DNA of 64,000 bases from positions 1-64,000 of the forward strand of contig NZ_CP033219.1 of the NCBI RefSeq assembly GCF_004006175.1, given 5' to 3'. Shown here in pieces: positions 45,801-52,622 of this stretch (positions are counted from its first letter, which is position 1; the number at the start of each line of letters is the position of its first letter). The notes below the pieces were generated by a model. It was not told the DNA's origin. It did not search any database and was given only the letters and a program-made list of their open reading frames with translations. Source of the DNA: Parasedimentitalea marina. GTDB lineage: Bacteria > Pseudomonadota > Alphaproteobacteria > Rhodobacterales > Rhodobacteraceae. The position numbers were made by a program, and so were the translations under genes.

Positions 45801-48246
45801 TGCCGGTGCCTCGGTTATTCCTTTGACTGTGACCGAAGACTGGGGCAGTGGTGCCTATGTCAGTGCCATGGTGATCAAGCCGATGGAGGGGGCAACGGAC
45901 CAAACTCCAGCCCGGGCACTTGGATTGGCGCATGTCACAATTGAGCAACCCGGTCAGCAGCTGAGTGTCACCGTGGACGTACCCGACGTGGCCCGCCCTC
46001 GGGGGACCGAGACCGCAATAATCCGTGTTGATGGTGTCACTGCCGGGGACGATGTCTGGGTTAGTGTAGCAGCCGTGGATCTTGGTATTCTTAACCTCAC
46101 GGGGTTCAAAAGCCCGGATCCATCGGCGTATTACTACGGCCAGCGCCGTCTGGGGATGGAGCTGCGCGATATCTATGGTCGTCTGATCGACGGCCAGAAC
46201 GGCGCTCTGGGGCAAGTGCGCTCGGGCGGGGATGCCGATACTGGGATGCGGTTGGATTCGCCGCCTCCGACACAGGATCTGATGTCGGTGTTCTCGGGAC
46301 CTTTGCAGGTCGGAGCGGATGGTACGGTAGATTTCCCGATTGAGCTGCCAGCCTTTAACGGCACCGTGCGGTTGATGGTAGTGGCCTGGTCAGGCCGTGC
46401 CGTGGGGCAGGCCGAACAAGACATGCTGGTGCGTGATCCGGTGGTTGTTACCGCCTCGGCACCACGATTCCTGGCACCCGGGGACAGCAGCCGTGTGTTG
46501 CTGGAAATCGTTCACGCCGATGGGCCAAGTGGCGAGATGGCCCTGACCGCCCGCGCACTGGGCAGTGGGTTGCAGCTGGGCGAACTGCCGGGATCAGTGA
46601 CGCTGACCCATCAGGGCAAGGCCACACTAGAGCTTGCGGTTTCGGCGCTTGAAGTGGGCGATCCGGAGATCGAGCTGACCCTGACCACACCCGCTGGGCA
46701 AGCGCTGGTTCAGCAGTTGCGCCTGCCAGTGCGGGCGAATGATCCGGTGGTCTCTCAAACCCGGCGTTTTTCGCTTGGGTCAGGGGATAGTTTCCGTTTC
46801 AGTGCGGATGTCTTTGCCAACCTGCGCGCTGGTACAGGACGCGCTGTGTTGTCGGCGGGTCCATTGGCCAAGTTCGACGTGCCCGGATTGCTAAGCTCGC
46901 TGGATCGATACCCCTATGGCTGCACCGAACAAGTGACCTCAAAGGCGATGCCGTTGTTGTACCTGTCCTCGGTGGCACAGGCCGCGGGGTTGGGCAATGG
47001 ACCTGCGGTGCAGGGACGCGTGCAAGATGCAATCGCCAAGGTGTTGACCCGTCAGGCCAGCAACGGTGCCTTCGGGATGTGGCGGGCTGAAAGTGGCCAG
47101 TTCTGGCTGGATGCCTATGCCAGTGATTTCCTCAGCCGGGCACGGGCGCAGGGCTATATTGTGCCGGATCAGGCTTTCCGGCAGGCGATGGACAACCTGC
47201 GCAACCGGGTGAATTACGCAGCTGACTTTGATCATGGCGGCCGGGCATTGTCCTATGCGCTGTTGGTTCTGGCGCGTGAAGGCGCGGCGGCGATGGGCGA
47301 TCTGCGCTATTACGCCGATGTCAAAGGCGATGCCTTTGACTCGCCGCTCGCTGCTGCCCAGCTTGGTGCTGCTCTGGCGGCTTACGGGGATCAGATCCGG
47401 GCCGACCAGATGTTCTCGCGTGCGGCGGCGATGATTGGTAAGATCAAACCCGAAGCTTCGTTGTGGCGTGCTGATTTCGGCACCCCGTTGCGCGATGTGG
47501 CTGCGGTTTTGGCCCTTGCGGTTGAGGCCGGAAGCACAGCGGTGGACCGTGATCGCCTGAGCAACCGTATTGTTCGCGTCAGTGGAGGCCGGTCAACGCA
47601 AGAATCCGCATGGACGCTGATGGCGGCGCAGGCGATGATCGACATTCCCGAGGATTCGGGCCTGTTGGTTGACGGCAATCCGGTGCCGGGTGCCTTTGTT
47701 CAGGTGCTTGAATCCGATGCCGCAGGCAAGGTGATCGACATCTCTGTCGCCTCTGGTCGCCGTACGGATATCACCCTGACCACACTGGGTGTCCCCGAGG
47801 TTGCGCCGCAGGCTGGCGGCACTGGCTTTACCATCGAACGAGAATATTACGCGCTAGATGGCACGCCGATTGAGCGACGTGAGTTTACGGTAGGGGAACG
47901 GTTCGTCACCGTGCTGCGGATCTCTCCCCATGAAAATCTGGGCGCGCGTCTGATGGTGAATGATCCCCTGCCAGCAGGAATTGAGATTGATAATCCCAAT
48001 CTGCTGCGCTCTGGCGATCTGCGTGACTTGAGCTGGTTGAAACTGGCCGGTGCAGAACATACCGAGTTCCGCTCGGATCGGTTCCTGGCAGCGGTCAATT
48101 TGCGTGGTACTGGCAAGGTGACACTGGGCTATATCGCCCGCGCGGTAACACCGGGTAGCTTTCACCACCCGGCTGCTTCGGTCGAAGATATGTATCGCCC
48201 GGCCTACCGCGCCCGCACTGATACAGGCCGTGTTACGGTCCGGTGA
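42805..48246 (+). CDS. Thioester-containing alpha-2-macroglobulin family protein with N-terminal PAN domain
   Basis: A 1813-residue bacterial alpha-2-macroglobulin (YfhM-like), thought to trap foreign proteases in the periplasm. A Sec signal (MLRVSVRFLLFIFIGLSHISAAWS) without a lipobox is followed by a PAN/apple module at about 30-85 with several cysteines (SCVRVCASQDECVGFSFNSRSNSCFP). A string of macroglobulin domains comes next. The thioester motif Cys1373-Thr-Glu-Gln1376 (YPYGCTEQVTS) lies in the alpha-helical domain. The ATG at 42805 has GGAGGG upstream. Its stop overlaps the pbpC start as GTGA, the classic pairing in which PBP1c repairs the wall breach. Confidence 0.95.
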   Translation: MLRVSVRFLLFIFIGLSHISAAWSESPVPDFRFVATKDIDFYGSDLQSIFDTDLNSCVRVCASQDECVGFSFNSRSNSCFPKSTIGESSPYVGAFSAQKIATPATIRAIGESQGATLAFLKPVDLTRARDLAREIGLRHPAGSFELDQMIQAARARAQEGNNTAAMRWMGAAVSLSDQPELWADYADYLLRIEDVGSAQKRKYQSNALSAAVNSYLRSERRGTQTNALVIAARALEALGRGRDMLPTLRLAEDIQPRRTTAEMLDSAIGKYGFRVKDSTIESDSAAPRICIEFTEVLVKSGVDYGDYVKLPSKRMVAEPNGRQLCIDGAEHGERYRVTLRRGLPAANGEMLYRDIELNHYVRDRSATVRFPGRSYVLPKSDLAALPIETVNLTEVELRLRRVSDRNLLRALQEGLFGRPMSQWQDEYFSDEIAEEVWTGSADVQSELNRDMTTRLPLTEAIAGQPVGIYALNASIPGADPYDDPAATQWFVLSDLGISSMSGADGLHVQVNGLSDAMAKSGVEITLVSRANAVLGTAMTDDSGHVRFAPGLSRGRGAGAPAMILAQSGETDFGFLSLTDPGFDLSDRGVEGRPAPGPVDVFLTTDRGAYRAGEVMNVTALARDSKAQAIEGLPLIAILSRPDGVEYSRHISDGGQMGGHVFALPVGLSAPRGTWRLDIKGDPKAPALASRQILVEDFLPERIDFTQSLPTGGLRPGDDAPLTIDARYLFGAPGAGLAIEGDVSLRAAATVDGWSGYKFGRYDGQSTTQRSYFGDEKTDAQGLATVWVDIPTGAATGKPMTATVTTRLADGSARPVERRMTVSVRPDAAVIGIKPMFDDVVGEGGEAGFSVIGLSPDLQPIPMQVKWTLNRVRTHYQWYQLYGNWNWEPITRRTRVAMGEAALSGEPLVLSEPVDWGRYELVVERLDGDEHVSAALDFYAGWYAPADAASTPDRLELSLDRETYQPGDTAELRIVPRAAGTALISVMSNELIERHAVEVPAGASVIPLTVTEDWGSGAYVSAMVIKPMEGATDQTPARALGLAHVTIEQPGQQLSVTVDVPDVARPRGTETAIIRVDGVTAGDDVWVSVAAVDLGILNLTGFKSPDPSAYYYGQRRLGMELRDIYGRLIDGQNGALGQVRSGGDADTGMRLDSPPPTQDLMSVFSGPLQVGADGTVDFPIELPAFNGTVRLMVVAWSGRAVGQAEQDMLVRDPVVVTASAPRFLAPGDSSRVLLEIVHADGPSGEMALTARALGSGLQLGELPGSVTLTHQGKATLELAVSALEVGDPEIELTLTTPAGQALVQQLRLPVRANDPVVSQTRRFSLGSGDSFRFSADVFANLRAGTGRAVLSAGPLAKFDVPGLLSSLDRYPYGCTEQVTSKAMPLLYLSSVAQAAGLGNGPAVQGRVQDAIAKVLTRQASNGAFGMWRAESGQFWLDAYASDFLSRARAQGYIVPDQAFRQAMDNLRNRVNYAADFDHGGRALSYALLVLAREGAAAMGDLRYYADVKGDAFDSPLAAAQLGAALAAYGDQIRADQMFSRAAAMIGKIKPEASLWRADFGTPLRDVAAVLALAVEAGSTAVDRDRLSNRIVRVSGGRSTQESAWTLMAAQAMIDIPEDSGLLVDGNPVPGAFVQVLESDAAGKVIDISVASGRRTDITLTTLGVPEVAPQAGGTGFTIEREYYALDGTPIERREFTVGERFVTVLRISPHENLGARLMVNDPLPAGIEIDNPNLLRSGDLRDLSWLKLAGAEHTEFRSDRFLAAVNLRGTGKVTLGYIARAVTPGSFHHPAASVEDMYRPAYRARTDTGRVTVR

Positions 48247-50393
48247 GACCTGTGGCGCAAATCACCAAGAGTAGCGCCAAACCTAGGGCGGGTGCGAAAG
48301 CGCCCTCCCGCGGGGAGGTCGGACGTTTCCCGGCCTATCAGTCGGCCAAGTGGTGGAGACGGTGGGGCGTGGCGCTTGCTATCACGCTTGCTGTCCTCCT
48401 CGTAGGCGGAAACCGCGCTTTCAATTCTTGGATCGATGACACGGAACTGCCGGTCACCCTGGCCGAGACGTCGACCGAAGTGCGCGACCGTAACGGTCAG
48501 TTATTGCGTGCTTATCCGGTAGGAACGGGCATTTGGCGGCTGGCGGTGCACCCTGATCAAGTCGACCCCAGCTATCTCTCAATGCTGGTACGCTATGAGG
48601 ACAAACGGTTCTGGAGCCATTCCGGCGTTGACCCTCGGGCCATGGCGCGCGCGGTAGGGCAGGCGGTGTGGAACGGCCGGGCGGTGTCAGGCGGATCAAC
48701 CCTGACGATGCAGGTGGCCCGGTTGTTAGAAGACGGCAGCACTGGGCGCTGGGAGGGCAAGCTGCGTCAGATCCGTCTGGCACTGGCTCTGGAACGGCGG
48801 CTGAGCAAGCAACAGATCCTGACACTTTATCTGACCCATGCCCCATATGGTGGCAACTTAGAAGGAATCCGGGCGGCAACCCTGGCGTGGTTTGGCAAAG
48901 AACCCGGGCGGTTGACGGCCTCGGAATCTGCGCTTTTAGTGGCCATGCCACAGTCCCCCGAGCGCCGCCGTCCTGACCGAGCGCCTGACAGTGCCCGTGC
49001 TGCCCGTGACCGGGTTTTGTCGCGTATGTCACGTCAGGGCGTGATTGATGCAGGTGAGATGCAGATGGCGCAGGCCGAGGCAATCCCGCGCAAGATGGTG
49101 CCTTTTGCCCAACTGGCGCCTCATCTTAGTGACCGAATGCTGGCCACCGACCCGGATTTGCAACGATTTGACCTGACCATTGATGCGGGCGTACAGGCCC
49201 GGATGGCGCAGCTACTGCGGGATGCGACCCGGCAAGGCGGCGAACGGTTATCGGCGGCGATGGTTGTTGCGGACTATCAGACCGGAGAGGTGCTCGCTTC
49301 GGTTGGTTCACCCGGCTATCGCGACAGCAGGCGGTTGGGTTTTGTTGATATGACACAGGCGCTGCGATCCCCTGGATCAACGCTGAAACCGTTGATTTAC
49401 GGGCTGGCCTTTGATGAAGGGTTGGTTCATCCGGAAACACTGATTCATGATGGGCCGGTGAATTTTGACGGCTATGCTCCGCAGAACTTTGACGGCGAAT
49501 TTCGCGGCGATGTGCGGGTGCGCGAGGCGCTGCAACTGTCTTTGAATATCCCAGTGGTCAAGCTGACGAATGAATTGGGCGCTACGCGTATCATGTCGGC
49601 CCTGCGCCGCGCCGGTGCCACACCAAAACTGCCCGGAGGCGTACCGGGACTGGCCATTGCGCTGGGCGGAGTTGGCGTATCGCTGCACGATCTGGTGCAG
49701 CTTTATGCTGGGCTGGCGGCAGGCGGGCAGGGGCCGAGACTGTCGCTGCGCTTGGATGAGGTCAGTTCTCAACAGCGGCGATTGGTTTCGGGTGTGGCGG
49801 CCTGGCAGTTGATGGACATCCTGCGCGGATTGGCGCCGCCACAGGGTGCGCGGGCGGGTGTGCTGGCCTATAAGACGGGGACATCTTACGGCCACCGGGA
49901 CGCCTGGGCACTGGGCTGGGACGGGCGCCATGTGATCGGCGTCTGGATGGGCCGAGCGGATGGCACACCTGTGCCTGGAGTATTTGGTGGCAGCCTGGCA
50001 GCGCCGGTCTTGTTCGAGGCCTTTGGACGGTTGAAGCCCGGTTTCGAGCCGCTGCCCCCGCCACCAGCTGCAACGCTGATTGTAAGTTCTGCCGAGCTGC
50101 CCCAACCCCTGCGCCGGTTCCGTCCGCGTGATGCGGCATTTGAAGAACCAAGCGATGCACCGAAGCTGGTGTTTCCACCGGATGGAGCCCAACTGGCATT
50201 GCTGGATGCGTCTCTGACCCTGAAACTGCGCGGCGGAACTGCTCCATTTTTGGTGTTGGCGAACGGATTGCCGGTGATTCAGGGGCAGCATGTTCGAGAG
50301 TTCGAGATCCCTAATCCGGGTCGCGGATTTTCTGCATTGGTGGTGATCGATGGGAAAGGCAAATCAACCCGCGTCACTGTACGGGTCGAGTGA
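48243..50393 (+). CDS. pbpC: Penicillin-binding protein 1C
   Basis: PBP1c is a bifunctional peptidoglycan synthase. The 716-residue protein has one membrane anchor (about 38-55), a glycosyltransferase domain (VRYEDKRFWSHSGVDPRAMARA, GGSTLTMQVARLLE), and a transpeptidase domain with the nucleophile serine in SPGSTLKPLIYG and the KTGTSYGHRDAW box. The C-terminal domain PKLVFPPDGAQLALL is specific to PBP1c. It starts at a GTG overlapping the macroglobulin stop by four bases and is therefore coupled to it. Confidence 0.96.
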   Translation: MRPVAQITKSSAKPRAGAKAPSRGEVGRFPAYQSAKWWRRWGVALAITLAVLLVGGNRAFNSWIDDTELPVTLAETSTEVRDRNGQLLRAYPVGTGIWRLAVHPDQVDPSYLSMLVRYEDKRFWSHSGVDPRAMARAVGQAVWNGRAVSGGSTLTMQVARLLEDGSTGRWEGKLRQIRLALALERRLSKQQILTLYLTHAPYGGNLEGIRAATLAWFGKEPGRLTASESALLVAMPQSPERRRPDRAPDSARAARDRVLSRMSRQGVIDAGEMQMAQAEAIPRKMVPFAQLAPHLSDRMLATDPDLQRFDLTIDAGVQARMAQLLRDATRQGGERLSAAMVVADYQTGEVLASVGSPGYRDSRRLGFVDMTQALRSPGSTLKPLIYGLAFDEGLVHPETLIHDGPVNFDGYAPQNFDGEFRGDVRVREALQLSLNIPVVKLTNELGATRIMSALRRAGATPKLPGGVPGLAIALGGVGVSLHDLVQLYAGLAAGGQGPRLSLRLDEVSSQQRRLVSGVAAWQLMDILRGLAPPQGARAGVLAYKTGTSYGHRDAWALGWDGRHVIGVWMGRADGTPVPGVFGGSLAAPVLFEAFGRLKPGFEPLPPPPAATLIVSSAELPQPLRRFRPRDAAFEEPSDAPKLVFPPDGAQLALLDASLTLKLRGGTAPFLVLANGLPVIQGQHVREFEIPNPGRGFSALVVIDGKGKSTRVTVRVE

Positions 50394-50413
50394 CAATTAG
50401 ATGCCGAACCAAA

Positions 50414-50547
50414 GGCTCCCGCGTCTGTACGGAGCATCGGCAAGTGCCGAGACACCGTACAGACTTGGGCGTAGCGCCGCGCTTTGCGCGGCGCTACGCC
50501 CAACGGGAGGCCGACCTCCATTGGGAGGTCAACGACGGGCGGGAGCC
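50414..50547 (-). repeat. Multi-hairpin repeat, complete copy C
   Basis: A 134-bp element in the 186-base gap between convergent pbpC and the membrane-protein gene, in the reverse orientation to copies A, B and D. It has perfect nine-base inverted ends, GGCTCCCGC (50414-50422) and GCGGGAGCC (50539-50547). Inside are a nested hairpin (GTCTGTACGG/CCGTACAGAC with inner TCGGCA/TGCCGA, 50423-50464) and a central perfect 18-bp palindrome (50465-50482 and 50486-50503, loop TTT). A third hairpin is GACCTCC/GGAGGTC (50513-50530). The central stem has A-T where copy B has G-C, a paired change that keeps the stem. Confidence 0.88.
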
Positions 50548-50579
50548 ATTGAAAAGACGAAAGTTGGGCCGCCCGTCAG

Positions 50580-52622
50580 TTATCGCCGGCCCTCTCGGAT
50601 CCAACCAACCGTGATGAAAAATGATGCCAATAGCAGTACCAGCCAGGGTGGTAGCAATTGGGATTGTACCACGGACAGAGTTTCATAGGCGTTTCGAGGC
50701 GTTAAACCGATCCATCCGCGTCCTGAGGCGGGACGCCCAGTACGGGTATTTCTAAGGACGGGAATACCGTCCTGCAGGCGCAATAGCCCGCCGCGTGTCG
50801 GCTTGATCACAGGCTGAAGGATGTCTCTGGTGGCAATGGTCTCCTCGAATTCCCGCGGCGCAGCGGGGCCAAGACCGATAACGGCAGACTGGTCGCCTTC
50901 GGTCAGGCGGTACAGTCCGATTTCAGGGCCTTCAAACTGGGTTTCCCATTGCCCTGGGCCGGTTTCGGTCAAGTCCAGTTTAACGGTGCTGCCATCGGGG
51001 TGGGTCACCGTGACCTGGCCGACCGAGTCATCCAGAGTGCGCCGCAAGATGCGCATACGTTGGCCGACTGCCTCGGCCCAAAGGGCCTGCTCTTCGAGTT
51101 CCGGCTCTTTCATCATCCAATGCGCTAAGCGTCGCAGCAGTTCCAGCTGCGGGCCGCCGCCCTCATAGCCCCTGCTCCATAGCCAGGCGTGATCCGAGGC
51201 CAGCAGCGCCACGCGACCTTCGCCGACCCGGTTCAGCACCAGCAAGGGGCGATCGTCGAGACCGGACATCAAGGTGTGGCCCTGTGGTTGGTCCACCTCA
51301 ATCTGACGCAACCAGCGGCCCCAGGTTGCGGCGTCTCCCAAATCGGCGGTAACCGGATGTCGTTGGCCAAGATCCGTGACGACAGGCTGATAAGGGTCTT
51401 CGATGACCCGCGCCGTCGGGCGTGCGGGAAGAACCAGGGACAAGGGCGAGCGGTAGATGCTGTCGGCGGTGGCAAAGTCGGGCCCGGCGGCGACCAGTAC
51501 TGCGCCGCCCTTGGTCACATAATTGGACACATTGTCCAGATAAATTGCAGGCAGAATCCCACGTCTTTGGTAGCGATCAAAGATGATCAGGTCGAAATCA
51601 TCGATCTTTTCCAGAAACAACTCACGCGTGGGAAAGGCAATCAGCGACAGCTCGTCCACCGGTACCCCGTCCTGTTTTTCAGGCGGGCGCAGGATGGTGA
51701 AATGGACCAGATCTACCGCGCTGTCGGACTTCAGCAGATTGCGCCAGGTGCGGCTGCCGGGATGTGGTTCGCCCGAGACCAGAAGCACCCGCAGTCGATC
51801 CCGCACCCCATTGATCTGCACCAGCGCGGTGTTGTTGCGATCCGTTAGCTCGCCCTGTTCTTTGGGCACGGTAAACTGGATCACATTGCGCCCACCATGT
51901 GGCAGCGTTAGCGGCAGGTCGATATCAGCGCCAATAGGCAGCGAGAACCGTTGCGGCGCGGCGCCGTTGACCGATATTTCCAGGGGGGCCAGCGCGGAGT
52001 TGTCTGGAGCTGCGCCCTGATCCTCGATGCGCAGGGTCAGGGTCACGGGCTCACCGATGATGGCGAATCCAGGGGCATTGCGTACAATCAGGCGGCGATC
52101 CCAATCGGTATTCTTGCCGGTCGCCAACAGGTGCAGCGGGGCAGGTAAGTCAGGAGCGTCTTGAACATCATGGATCTGTCCATCCGACAGCGCGATGATG
52201 CCAGCAATGCGGGAGCGGGGTTCTTCGGCCAATGCTTCAGAGATGGCGCCCATCAGTTGTGAGCCGGTATCGGCTTCCCCATCATCCAGGGTTATCCAGC
52301 GGGTCTGGGTGTTGGGGCGATCTGCCAGCTGATTGGCAAGGTCGGCCCTGGCAGCATCCATCTGGGCCGGGCGGTCAGAAAGCTGATTGCTGGCGGTGTC
52401 ATCTGACACCACCAATACGATGTCGCTAAGCGGCGCACGGTTTTCAACCTGATAGACCGGCCCGGACAGTGCAGCGATCAACACCAGTGCCGCAAAACCA
52501 CGTAAGGCCCAGCCGGACAATCCTCGCCAAAGGGCCGCGCCAATGCTGATCAGCGACAGGGCCGATAACCCCCCAATCACTGTCCATGGTACCAGCGGAT
52601 CAAAAAGGATTACCTGTATCAT
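50580..52622 (-). CDS. Membrane protein with class I glutamine amidotransferase-like domain
   Basis: A 680-residue protein with membrane helices near the N terminus (about 10-58) and one at the extreme C terminus (PPWLVLLLASFFITVGWI). Between them is a von Willebrand-like segment (DIVLVVSDDTASNQ...IAGIIALSDGQIHDV) and a glutamine amidotransferase-like fold (RLRVLLVSGEPHPGSRTWRNLLK...FDLIIFDRYQRRGILP...GGAVLVAAGPDF), with no clear catalytic Cys-His-Glu triad. It overlaps the DUF4159 gene by four bases and is last in the moxR operon. Function unknown. Confidence 0.82.
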   Translation of the reverse strand: MIQVILFDPLVPWTVIGGLSALSLISIGAALWRGLSGWALRGFAALVLIAALSGPVYQVENRAPLSDIVLVVSDDTASNQLSDRPAQMDAARADLANQLADRPNTQTRWITLDDGEADTGSQLMGAISEALAEEPRSRIAGIIALSDGQIHDVQDAPDLPAPLHLLATGKNTDWDRRLIVRNAPGFAIIGEPVTLTLRIEDQGAAPDNSALAPLEISVNGAAPQRFSLPIGADIDLPLTLPHGGRNVIQFTVPKEQGELTDRNNTALVQINGVRDRLRVLLVSGEPHPGSRTWRNLLKSDSAVDLVHFTILRPPEKQDGVPVDELSLIAFPTRELFLEKIDDFDLIIFDRYQRRGILPAIYLDNVSNYVTKGGAVLVAAGPDFATADSIYRSPLSLVLPARPTARVIEDPYQPVVTDLGQRHPVTADLGDAATWGRWLRQIEVDQPQGHTLMSGLDDRPLLVLNRVGEGRVALLASDHAWLWSRGYEGGGPQLELLRRLAHWMMKEPELEEQALWAEAVGQRMRILRRTLDDSVGQVTVTHPDGSTVKLDLTETGPGQWETQFEGPEIGLYRLTEGDQSAVIGLGPAAPREFEETIATRDILQPVIKPTRGGLLRLQDGIPVLRNTRTGRPASGRGWIGLTPRNAYETLSVVQSQLLPPWLVLLLASFFITVGWIREGRR

